Source: an uncultured Oscillospiraceae bacterium
GTDB taxonomy: Bacteria; Bacillota; Clostridia; Oscillospirales; Oscillospiraceae
Reading direction: 5' to 3'
NCBI GenBank assembly: GCA_934675115.1
Contig: CAKUPH010000002.1
Coordinates: 1-64,000, forward strand
Length of the DNA: 64,000 nucleotides
The number at the start of each line of letters is the position of its first letter. Position 1 is the stretch's first letter. Below, in pieces: positions 44,914 through 52,085 of the stretch. The notes below the pieces were generated by a model. It searched no databases. It saw only the letters and a program-made list of their open reading frames with translations, and was not told the DNA's origin. Both the position numbers and the translations under genes were made by a program.

Positions 44914-44917
44914 TAAT
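44889..44917 (+). promoter_or_regulatory. Promoter of the zinc-ribbon gene
   Basis: TTGACT (44889-44894), 17 bp, TATAAT (44912-44917). Operator 2 fills its spacer, so binding there would block it. Confidence 0.78.
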
Positions 44918-44943
44918 AAGAAAAAAGAAAGCGGGGGATGAAT

Positions 44944-45306
44944 ATGATATGTCCGAAATGCGGGCAAAATATTCCGGAGGACGCGCGTTTTTGCCCAAAC
45001 TGCGGGGAAAACGCCGGGCCGGATGAGCAGAAGCCGAAGCCGCAGGCGGCCCCGTCCTATAATGTGCTGGCCATTGCCGGGCTTGTGGTGTCGTGTGCGT
45101 CGCTGCTGTTCGGGTTCGGCGGGCTCACGGGGCTTGCGGGCGTGATTTTGTCCGTTATCGGCTACCGGCAGGTACAGCAGACCGGGGAGAAGGGAAAGCC
45201 GCTGGCGCTGATCGGTATCATTCTCGGCGGTTGTTCGGCGGTGTATTCGCTGATCGCGCTGCTGTTTTTGGCGAAAGCAGTCGGATTTCTGCGGATGCTT
45301 TACTAA
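44944..45306 (+). CDS. Zinc-ribbon DUF4190-type membrane protein
   Basis: The 120-residue protein begins with a zinc ribbon (MICPKCGQNIPEDARFCPNCGE) and a short linker. Two hydrophobic segments in the DUF4190 pattern follow (VLAIAGLVVSCASLLFGFGG, LALIGIILGGCSAVYSLIALLFLA). The function is unknown. The ATG at 44944 is spaced correctly from GGGGG; an ATG two codons earlier is too close. Its promoter is covered by the XRE operators, so it is probably the regulator's target. Confidence 0.8.
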   Translation: MICPKCGQNIPEDARFCPNCGENAGPDEQKPKPQAAPSYNVLAIAGLVVSCASLLFGFGGLTGLAGVILSVIGYRQVQQTGEKGKPLALIGIILGGCSAVYSLIALLFLAKAVGFLRMLY

Positions 45307-45322
45307 GAGCTTTGACTACATA

Positions 45323-45374
45323 GCGCAAAAGAGAGGAAGCCGGCTTTCCAGCTTCCTCTCTTTTGCGCTTTTTT
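45323..45374 (+). terminator. Terminator after the zinc-ribbon gene
   Basis: Perfect 18-bp arms GCGCAAAAGAGAGGAAGC/GCTTCCTCTCTTTTGCGC with a 10-nt loop, followed by six T's. Confidence 0.92.
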
Positions 45375-45407
45375 CAGTGCCTTTTTAAAGAATTTTGAAA
45401 TTTGCTA

Positions 45408-45436
45408 TTGACAACACATGTGTTTTTGTATATACT
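45408..45436 (+). promoter_or_regulatory. Promoter with palindromic spacer
   Basis: TTGACA (45408-45413), 17 bp, TATACT (45431-45436). The spacer contains the palindrome AACACATGTGTT (45413-45424), a possible operator. Confidence 0.75.
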
Positions 45437-45488
45437 AAATCACGTAGATGAAAACGGCTATATGAAAACTTGAAAGGAGATATTTATC

Positions 45489-45893
45489 ATGAAAGCTGTC
45501 TACAACGATTTTCTTTCTTCCAATCCGAACTGCTCCAAATTTTCTTCTAACAAAGACGCGATCACGATCTTCGATTTTCTCAATCAGGATGATACGATCA
45601 TCAAGATGATCGACTACTGCGAAATGGGAAAGCCTGCGCTTGCTGCGTGTGTTTCAGATCTCGAAGCGCTTGTTGACCAGATGCCCCAGCCCACCGTAGA
45701 TCTGTCTGACAGCTTTACCCGCACTGCAATCGGCCGTATGGTCAAAGCCATTCTTGACCCGTTTGGTTATCGCCCGACCGTTCAAAAATCTTTCCCCAAA
45801 ACAGGCGATATTAAGTATTTTTCTTCTGCCTCCTGCTATCGCTTGACGGGGCCCGCAACCATGAAGGTCGCAAAATTTATCACGGAGGTGTAA
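45489..45893 (+). CDS. Protein of unknown function, AT-rich gene
   Basis: I do not recognise this 134-residue soluble protein (start MKAVYNDFLSSNPNCSKFSSNKDAITIFDFLNQ; end PKTGDIKYFSSASCYRLTGPATMKVAKFITEV). Its base composition is visibly more AT-rich than its neighbours and it uses codons such as TTT, TCT and AAA more often, a hint of recent acquisition. It has a near-consensus promoter and AAAGGAGAT before the ATG, so it is likely well expressed. Confidence 0.7.
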   Translation: MKAVYNDFLSSNPNCSKFSSNKDAITIFDFLNQDDTIIKMIDYCEMGKPALAACVSDLEALVDQMPQPTVDLSDSFTRTAIGRMVKAILDPFGYRPTVQKSFPKTGDIKYFSSASCYRLTGPATMKVAKFITEV

Positions 45894-46041
45894 ACATCCA
45901 CCTTTTTATCCAGCGTTACTCCCCACAAAGTGTAAAAAGAGAAACATCCACATTGCTGACTTCCAATTTGACTCTTTTATAGAGCAAAAAATAAGCGGGT
46001 ATTCCGCAAATCTTCCACTCATGGCGGCGGAGAGCGCAAAA

Positions 46042-46071
46042 AAGGGGAAGCTGATTTCTCAGCTTCCCCTT
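46042..46071. terminator. Terminator between the unknown gene and rubrerythrin
   Basis: Perfect 13-bp arms AAGGGGAAGCTGA/TCAGCTTCCCCTT with loop TTTC. The A-rich and T-rich flanks suit termination of the leftward rubrerythrin transcript as well. Confidence 0.85.
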
Positions 46072-46102
46072 AAAAATCTCTTGATTTTTCAGCGCCTTCG
46101 GC

Positions 46103-46690
46103 TTACTTGAAGTATCTCTCAAGCAGGCCCTTGAGCGCCTTGCCATGACGAGCCTCGTCGCGGGCCATCTCATGGACGGTATCGTGGATAGCGTCCAGGC
46201 CGTTCTTCTTGGCGCACATGGCCAGATCCACCTTGCCCTGAGTGGCGCCGAACTCGCAGTCCACCCGCCAGGCCAGATTATCCTTGGTGCTGGCCTTCAT
46301 GTTGGGCTCCAGCTCGGTGCCCAGCAGCTCGGCGAACTTGGCGGCGTGCTCGGCCTCCTCGTAGGCGGCCTTCTCCCAGTACAGGCCGATCTCGGGGTAG
46401 CCCTCCCGGTGGGCGATGCGGGCCATGCACAGATACATGCCGACCTCGCTGCACTCGCCGGTGAAGTTGGCCTTCAGCTGCTCCAGAATATACGCCTTGT
46501 CCTCGTCGCTGATGTCGGCGTTGTTCTTGACGGTCTTGTCGTAGATGCCGTACTCATGCTCGGCGGCCAGCTTCATATCGCCGTCCTGCTCGATGAACTT
46601 GGAGCCGGGGATGTGGCACACGGGGCACTCGGTGGGGGGATTTTCGCCTTCGTGAACATAACCGCAGACGGGGCAAATCCATTTCTTCAT
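46103..46690 (-). CDS. Reverse rubrerythrin (NADH peroxidase component)
   Basis: The 195-residue protein has an N-terminal rubredoxin-type iron site (MKKWICPVCGYVHEGENPPTECPVCHIPG). A ferritin-like di-iron domain follows (FTGECSEVGMYLCMARIAHREG, EKAAYEEAEHAAKFAELLG, HEMARDEARHGKALKGLLERYF). This reversed order is that of clostridial reverse rubrerythrins, which reduce hydrogen peroxide and protect anaerobes. The gene lies 30 bp downstream of the perR-type gene on the same strand, so it is probably cotranscribed with and controlled by it. Confidence 0.93.
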   Translation of the reverse strand: MKKWICPVCGYVHEGENPPTECPVCHIPGSKFIEQDGDMKLAAEHEYGIYDKTVKNNADISDEDKAYILEQLKANFTGECSEVGMYLCMARIAHREGYPEIGLYWEKAAYEEAEHAAKFAELLGTELEPNMKASTKDNLAWRVDCEFGATQGKVDLAMCAKKNGLDAIHDTVHEMARDEARHGKALKGLLERYFK

Positions 46691-46720
46691 AATAATCTCT
46701 TCCTTCCAAAAAATAATGTT

Positions 46721-47116
46721 TTAATTGTGTTCTGAATTTCTGCAGTCTTTGCAGAGCCCGAAAATGTGCAGCTCGTAGGACTGTTCCACGAAGCCGTACT
46801 CTTCGCCCAGCGGGGCGATGGTCTCTTCTGACACGCAGTTGGGCAGGTCGATGACCGCACCGCAGCGGTTGCAGACAAAGTGGGAATGGGGGGCAGTGCA
46901 GGCGTCGAACCGCTCCTGCCCGCGGACCACGCCAACCGATTTGATCAGCCCTTCTTCGCTGAGTTGGTTCAGATTGCGGTAGACGGTGCCGAGGCTGACG
47001 TCGGGGAACTGCTCCCGCATCCGCTGATATACCCAATCAGCAGAGGGGTGGCAGGTGGTGCCGCGCATCAGCTCCAGCATGGCGTCGCGCTTTTTGCTGC
47101 GCCGGACAATGGGCAT
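46721..47116 (-). CDS. Fur-family repressor, PerR type
   Basis: The 131-residue protein has the Fur-family winged helix (RDAMLELMRGTTCHPSADWVYQRMREQFPDVSLGTVYRNLNQLSEEGLI). The metal sites are HSHFVCNRCGAVIDL and the second CxxC, GLCKDCR. PerR proteins sense peroxide through iron-bound histidines; a Fur assignment cannot be excluded, but pairing with reverse rubrerythrin favours PerR. The start at MPIVRR follows GAGGTGA; the frame is open 28 codons upstream through the promoter. Confidence 0.9.
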   Translation of the reverse strand: MPIVRRSKKRDAMLELMRGTTCHPSADWVYQRMREQFPDVSLGTVYRNLNQLSEEGLIKSVGVVRGQERFDACTAPHSHFVCNRCGAVIDLPNCVSEETIAPLGEEYGFVEQSYELHIFGLCKDCRNSEHN

Positions 47117-47150
47117 TGGCTTCACCTCGCTTGAGTCTGTGAAATCAGTA

Positions 47151-47197
47151 ATTAGATTTACTATTGTTAATATAGCAGGCGCCGCTCCGTTTGTCAA
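47151..47197 (-). promoter_or_regulatory. Promoter and candidate PerR site
   Basis: On the minus strand TTGACA (47197-47192), 17 bp, extended -10 TGC TATATT (47174-47169). An AT-rich imperfect dyad, ATTA...TAAT over 47151-47171, covers the -10 and start point and may be the autoregulatory PerR box. Confidence 0.65.
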
Positions 47198-47225
47198 CAC
47201 CTAAATAAGAATTTTTACAAAAAAG

Positions 47226-47263
47226 AAGATCCGGAACGGGCCGTCAGACCTGTTCCGGATCTT
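47226..47263 (-). terminator. Hairpin with minus-strand T-tract
   Basis: AAGATCCGGAAC/GTTCCGGATCTT arms (47226-47237 / 47252-47263). On the minus strand the stem is followed by TTCTTTTTTG. No gene lies upstream on that strand within 1 kb, so what it terminates is unclear. Confidence 0.5.
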
Positions 47264-47403
47264 GCATGAGGGGCACGTGCAAAGACTTGAACAGGACAAG
47301 TATACCGTTTTATTCTGAAATGAGCCTGAAATTTCAGAAAAATACTTTCTTTTTTTCCCGGATGATGTAAAATAATCGAAAAACCCGCTGAGGAGGCCCG
47401 CCC

Positions 47404-48630
47404 ATGCTCAGGCAGCTGCGCCGGAAGTTCATATGGATCAACATGGCGCTGGTGGCGCTGGTGCTGCTGGCGGTGACGGCGGTGCAGGTGTTCACCGTCT
47501 GGCGGCAGGCGGGGGCGGAGACCGACGCCGCCCTCCGGCGGGCGGTGATGTGGGAGACGGGGGCGGACCGCTGGCAGATCGGCGGCCGGGGGGATCAGTC
47601 CATGGTGCCCACCTTCTGCGTTGTCCTCGATATGAGCGGCGACATCCGCATGACCATGGACAACTATGTGGAGATTTCCACCGACACCCTCACCGCCGCG
47701 GTGTCCGCCGCCCTGAACGGGGAGGAGGACACGGGCCGCATCCCGTCGCTGGGCCTGCGGTATCTGCGGATGTTCACCGGGGTGAGCATTCGGCTGGCCT
47801 TCGCGGACACCAGCTGGCAGCGCGGGCAGGTCCGCCATCAGGCGGCGGTGTCCCTGCTCATCATGGCGGCGGCGCTGGCGGTGTTTTTTCTCATCAGCCT
47901 GTTCCTGTCCCGCTGGGCCCTGCGCCCGGTGGAGCGTAGCTGGAAGCAGCAGCAGCAGTTCGTGGCCGACGCGTCCCACGAGCTGAAAACGCCGCTGACC
48001 GTCCTGCTGGCCGACGCGGACATCCTGCTCGCCCACCCGGACGACACCATCGCCAGCCAGCGCAAGTGGGTGGAATACATGCAGGACGAGGCGGGCCGGA
48101 TGCGGGAGCTGGTAGAGGATATGCTTTTTCTCGCCCGCAGCGACAGTTCTTCCGACCGGGAGCAGATCCGCCAGACCGTGGCCCTGTCCGACCTGTGCTC
48201 CAACTGCCTGCTGTCCTTCGAGCCGGTGGCCTTCGAGCGGGGGGCGCGGCTCACCGACGCGGTGGAGCCGGACGTGACCGTTCTGGGCGACGAGAGCCAG
48301 CTCCGGCGGCTCATCGCCATCCTGCTGGACAATGCCTGCAAATACTGCGGGGAACAGGGCACCGTGACCCTCACTCTCCGCCGGGAGGGGAGCCGGGCGG
48401 TGCTGTCCGTCCGGAACACCGGCGACCCCATCCCGCCGGAGGCCCTGCCCCACCTGTTCGAGCGCTTTTACCGGGCGGACTCCGCCCGGGCCAGAGATAC
48501 CGGCGGCTGCGGCCTTGGCCTTGCCATCGCCGCCGCCATCGCCGAAAGCCACAAGGGAAAGATCTCCGCCGCCAGCACCGCGGCGGAGGGGACGACGTTC
48601 ACCGTCACCCTGCCGGCGGAGCACGGCTGA
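47404..48630 (+). CDS. Sensor histidine kinase (orphan)
   Basis: The 408-residue kinase has two membrane helices (about 10-32 and 148-170) flanking a 115-residue extracellular domain. A HisKA domain carries H192 (FVADASHELKTPLTV). The ATPase domain shows the N box LLDNACKY, the G1 region and DTGGCGLGLAIAAAIAESHKG. No response regulator gene is adjacent; PerR lies divergently upstream and LysR converges downstream. The orphan OmpR-type regulator at 4.5 kb is a candidate partner. GAGGAGG precedes the ATG. Confidence 0.92.
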   Translation: MLRQLRRKFIWINMALVALVLLAVTAVQVFTVWRQAGAETDAALRRAVMWETGADRWQIGGRGDQSMVPTFCVVLDMSGDIRMTMDNYVEISTDTLTAAVSAALNGEEDTGRIPSLGLRYLRMFTGVSIRLAFADTSWQRGQVRHQAAVSLLIMAAALAVFFLISLFLSRWALRPVERSWKQQQQFVADASHELKTPLTVLLADADILLAHPDDTIASQRKWVEYMQDEAGRMRELVEDMLFLARSDSSSDREQIRQTVALSDLCSNCLLSFEPVAFERGARLTDAVEPDVTVLGDESQLRRLIAILLDNACKYCGEQGTVTLTLRREGSRAVLSVRNTGDPIPPEALPHLFERFYRADSARARDTGGCGLGLAIAAAIAESHKGKISAASTAAEGTTFTVTLPAEHG

Positions 48631-48724
48631 CAGAGGAGAATGCACTCCGCACAAACAAAACGCCCCGCTCGCATTGCTATTATAATTCCTTCTTTATCTC
48701 TTAGCTTTTGTTTTGACATAGGAA

Positions 48725-48761
48725 CGCCCCCTATGTAGCTTATTTTCCTACATAGGGGGCG
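48725..48761. terminator. Hairpin between the kinase and LysR genes
   Basis: A 14-bp stem (48725-48738 / 48748-48761, core GCCCCCTATGTAG) with a T-rich 9-nt loop lies between convergent genes. Confidence 0.7.
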
Positions 48762-48850
48762 CTTTGTCTTATTGTCCGTTTTTACTGGTTCAGTTCACTA
48801 AGCCGGTGGGTATCTATTATTCACATATGATCTGGCCTCCCTTGGGCGGC

Positions 48851-49774
48851 TCAACAACCCACGGAATCCAGATACTGCTTCTGGAGCTCTCCCTGGGCGG
48901 TGAAATAGTCCACTGTAAAATCGTACAGCTCCTGTACCGCGCGGGAAAAGTAATGCCCCTGTCGGCTGACCACGCCGATGCACCGGACCGGGCGGTCCGC
49001 CCGGATGGGCAGGGCACGGATCCGGTCATCCGTACCGGGGAAAAGCATGGAGGCACTGTTGAAGCTCACTACCATGACGCCCTGACCTGCGGAGACCATA
49101 TTCACCGCCACGCTGAATTCATTGGTCTCAATGGTGCTGCCGGGGCGGGACCCGCCGGGAACAGCGACACCGTATTCCTGCTCCTCCTTATCATTGAAGC
49201 GCTGACGGATAAAGCGCTCTCCCTCCAACTGGGCCATTTCCACATAGGGCTGCGCGGCAAGGGGATGATCCGGCGGCAGGAGCACAAAGGGCTGCTCCGC
49301 AAGCAGCTGGCGGTACACCAGCCCGTTTCCCCTGATCTCCCGGGTACACACGGCAAAATCCACTACGCCCTTATACAGGTCATCCACGATGATGGCGTCA
49401 TGGTGGATAAAATACTCCAGCTTCATCGGCTTGTGGCTCTTGAAAAACTCATAGAACAGTGTCGAGCACAGCCCCAGCGAAGTGCCGTACACCGTAGCCC
49501 GCCGCTCCCGGTCGCCCCGCATATCGCTGAGCTGGCTGATTGCTTCATTCAGCTCCTGAAACGCCAGACCAGTACGGCGCATGAGCACCCGTCCGGCCTC
49601 CGTGAGCACCACACGGCCGCCAAGGCGGTCAAAAAGGGCGATCCCCAGTTCCTCCTCCAGTTTGCGTATGGCTACGCTCACCGCGGGCTGGGACACGTGC
49701 ATCTCCGCTGCGGCCCGGGTGATGTTCTGTGTTCTGGCTGCCGCCGCAAAGTATTCCAGCTGCTGAATATCCAT
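48851..49774 (-). CDS. LysR-family transcriptional regulator
   Basis: The 307-residue protein has the LysR helix-turn-helix (MDIQQLEYFAAAARTQNITRAAAEMHVSQPAVSVAIRKLEEELGIALFDR). The effector domain is full length (FAVCTREIRGNGLVYRQLLAEQPFVLLPPDHPLA near residue 145). It is divergent from the oxidoreductase/MmgE/transporter operon, the usual place for its target. A dyad CATAAT-N13-ATTATG (49880-49904) between the genes is a plausible binding site. Confidence 0.92.
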   Translation of the reverse strand: MDIQQLEYFAAAARTQNITRAAAEMHVSQPAVSVAIRKLEEELGIALFDRLGGRVVLTEAGRVLMRRTGLAFQELNEAISQLSDMRGDRERRATVYGTSLGLCSTLFYEFFKSHKPMKLEYFIHHDAIIVDDLYKGVVDFAVCTREIRGNGLVYRQLLAEQPFVLLPPDHPLAAQPYVEMAQLEGERFIRQRFNDKEEQEYGVAVPGGSRPGSTIETNEFSVAVNMVSAGQGVMVVSFNSASMLFPGTDDRIRALPIRADRPVRCIGVVSRQGHYFSRAVQELYDFTVDYFTAQGELQKQYLDSVGC

Positions 49775-49838
49775 ACAGTTCCGCCCCTCCCGGCATCAAA
49801 TATCACCGTACATCGCTTTGCGTTTTTCGATGGATTCC

Positions 49839-49867
49839 ATTATAATCATCCTCAGTATATTTGAAAA
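49839..49867 (-). promoter_or_regulatory. Promoter of the LysR gene
   Basis: Minus strand TTTTCA (49867-49862), 17 bp, TATAAT (49844-49839). Confidence 0.5.
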
Positions 49868-49879
49868 GCCCTCGCAGAC

Positions 49880-49904
49880 CATAATTTCTGTTTATGGTAT
49901 TATG
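49880..49904. promoter_or_regulatory. Candidate LysR operator
   Basis: CATAAT (49880-49885), 13 bp, ATTATG (49899-49904): a dyad of the T-N11-A kind about 12 bp upstream of the -35 of the divergent operon. Confidence 0.5.
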
Positions 49905-49915
49905 TCCAAACGATA

Positions 49916-49945
49916 TTGGATTTCTATATGGATGTATGTGATAAT
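49916..49945 (+). promoter_or_regulatory. Promoter of the oxidoreductase operon
   Basis: TTGGAT (49916-49921), 18 bp, GATAAT (49940-49945). It is weak, as expected if LysR activates it. Confidence 0.45.
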
Positions 49946-50007
49946 CAAATCACCGGACCAACGGAAATTTTCGTTATTTCGTCAAAAATCCAATGGAGGT
50001 GGTTTGC

Positions 50008-52044
50008 TTGCAGCATTATCCGCACCTGCTTTCCCCACTGCGCATCAACAACACTGTGCTGAGATCCCGCGTCAGTTATCCACTGGCCGCACTGCACTTT
50101 CTTCAGGGACCGGAGACTTGGCCAACGGAGGCATTCCGGGCATGGTACACGGATCTGGCCCGGGCCGGCACCGCGTACATCGATCTGGAGGAGTTCAGCA
50201 ACCCGGACAACGTCAGCAATCAGAAGTCCAGCCAGCCGGACATCAAGCGCAAACACTGCTTTGATTTCGACAGCAACCTCAGTGTCGAGAATTACTGGTG
50301 CCAGCTGGCCGATGACGTGAAGCTCTTCGGCACGAAAATGTGCTATCACAACGGGAACTATTCCATTCCCTTCCCCAAGGGCTATTCCTTTACCGGCGCG
50401 CCCCAGCGCTCCGTGCGCGGCCTGCCCCTTCAGGCCACAGAGCCCGCACCCACGGAAATGCTGGATCAGGCCATCGACCTGCTCATCACGAAGCTGAAGA
50501 AATATCAGGGCTTCGGTTATGAAATGGCCAACCTGTCCCTCTACCAGCTATGGCGGCCCGCCGCCAGCTACCTGTATAACCCCAATACCCGCACAGATGA
50601 GTACGGCGCGCAGAATTTTGAAAACGAAGTGCGCTTTGCCCGCCGGGTGGGCACCCGGGTGAAGGAGACGCTGGGAAAGGATTTCCTTCTGGAGGAAATC
50701 GTGAACGGAAACTTCTGGGGCGTGTATACGGTGGACGATTTGGCCGAATTTCTCAAGGCCATGGACGGTATCATCGACATCGTCGTGCTCCGGGACAGCG
50801 GTCTTGCCCGGCAGGTGCCGTCGACCTACACCTACCGCGGTCGGGGCGACCACGAAAACATCCGCACCGCCCGGCGGCTGCGGGAGCTCGGCGTAAAGCA
50901 GGTGATCTCCCTCAACGGCGGGTTCCAGTATCCCGACGAGATGGAAGAGCTCATCGAGCAGGGCGTGTGCGACATGTTCGCCGTGGCCCGTCCGCTGCTG
51001 GCCGATCCGGAGTTCCTGCAGAAGGCCCGACAGGGGCGGCTGGAGGATATCCGTCCCTGCATTTCCTGCAAACGGTGCCACGGAAACATGCGCGCCCCAT
51101 GGCTGAATGTGTGCAGCGTCAACCCTCTGATCGGCGACGACGAACGGATCGCCCGCCTGATCCCGCCCGCCGGGCCGTCCCGGAATGTGGCGGTGGTGGG
51201 CGGAGGCCCCGCCGGTCTGCGGGCCGCGCTGGAGTGCCGCCTTCGCGGGCACTCGGTCACGCTTTACGAAAAGACGGATTATCTGGGCGGACTGCTGCGC
51301 CATGCGGACTACTATGACTTCAAGTGGTGCCTGAAGAATTACAAATCCTGGCTCATCCGCCAATGCGAAAAGGAGGGCGTGGTCTTCCGGATGAACACCG
51401 AGGCCACCCCCGAGTCGATCCGGGCGGGTGGGTACGACGCGGTGATCGCCTGCTGCGGCTCCGAGGGCTTTATCCCAGACATCGACGGCATCTTCGCCCC
51501 TGACGGCAGCCGTGTGCCGGGGATCCTGACGCAGATAGAATCCGTGGGCCGGGACGATGAGATCGGCCGCCGGGTCGTGGTGGTGGGCGGCAGCGAAAGC
51601 GCCGTGGAAACAGGCTGCCATCTGGCCTCCCGCGGAAAGGACGTGACCATGCTCACCCGGCAGGACCGGCTCTGCCACGACCTGTCGGCCATTCACGGCA
51701 TCACCATGAGCTGGGCGGATGAAACCAAGTTTGCCGATGGTCCCTTCGCCGGTATCCGGGCTGAATGGGACAAATATCCCGATACCTTCCGGTTCTACAC
51801 CCACGCCCGCACAGTACACATCGACCCGAACTGCGTCACTTGGGTGGATCAGGCCGGAAATACCCACCGCACAGAATGCGACAGCGTCGTGGTCTGCGGC
51901 GGCAATCGCCCGCTGGTGGACGAGTCGGCCGCCTTTATCGGCAGCGCCCCGCAGTTCATGCGGGCCGGCGACTGCATCGCCCCCGGCGGCAACGTTCAGA
52001 TCGCCACCCGCACCGCCTTCGGCGCCGCGCTCCAGATCGAGTAA
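50008..52044 (+). CDS. Old-Yellow-Enzyme-type enoate/dienoyl reductase-like flavoenzyme
   Basis: The 678-residue protein has the 2-enoate reductase layout: an FMN-binding TIM barrel (to about residue 345), an iron-sulfur cysteine motif (C351, C354, C357, C369), and FAD (VAVVGGGPAGLRAALE, 395-411) and NAD(P) domains (VVVVGGSESAVE). Such enzymes reduce activated C=C bonds. The cysteine spacing 2-2-11 differs from the usual 2-3-11. The start is TTG at 50008: the only good ribosome site, GGAGGTGG, overlaps the ATG at 49993 and so rules that out. It opens an operon with an MmgE/PrpD protein and two carriers. Confidence 0.85.
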   Translation: MQHYPHLLSPLRINNTVLRSRVSYPLAALHFLQGPETWPTEAFRAWYTDLARAGTAYIDLEEFSNPDNVSNQKSSQPDIKRKHCFDFDSNLSVENYWCQLADDVKLFGTKMCYHNGNYSIPFPKGYSFTGAPQRSVRGLPLQATEPAPTEMLDQAIDLLITKLKKYQGFGYEMANLSLYQLWRPAASYLYNPNTRTDEYGAQNFENEVRFARRVGTRVKETLGKDFLLEEIVNGNFWGVYTVDDLAEFLKAMDGIIDIVVLRDSGLARQVPSTYTYRGRGDHENIRTARRLRELGVKQVISLNGGFQYPDEMEELIEQGVCDMFAVARPLLADPEFLQKARQGRLEDIRPCISCKRCHGNMRAPWLNVCSVNPLIGDDERIARLIPPAGPSRNVAVVGGGPAGLRAALECRLRGHSVTLYEKTDYLGGLLRHADYYDFKWCLKNYKSWLIRQCEKEGVVFRMNTEATPESIRAGGYDAVIACCGSEGFIPDIDGIFAPDGSRVPGILTQIESVGRDDEIGRRVVVVGGSESAVETGCHLASRGKDVTMLTRQDRLCHDLSAIHGITMSWADETKFADGPFAGIRAEWDKYPDTFRFYTHARTVHIDPNCVTWVDQAGNTHRTECDSVVVCGGNRPLVDESAAFIGSAPQFMRAGDCIAPGGNVQIATRTAFGAALQIE

Positions 52045-52085
52045 GCCCCGGCCGGCACAGATTCAAGGAAAGGAAGCGACCTCCC

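Noticed and set aside
47275-47310. GTTCAAGTC-like sequence on the minus strand, possible tRNA end or att site
   Set aside because: The loop matches the T-loop pattern but the flanking bases do not form a T-stem or acceptor stem, and no other tRNA arm is present.
49993-50007. ATG at 49993 as start of the enoate-reductase-like enzyme
   Set aside because: The ATG overlaps the only Shine-Dalgarno sequence (GGAGGTGG), which must serve a start downstream; TTG at 50008 fits.
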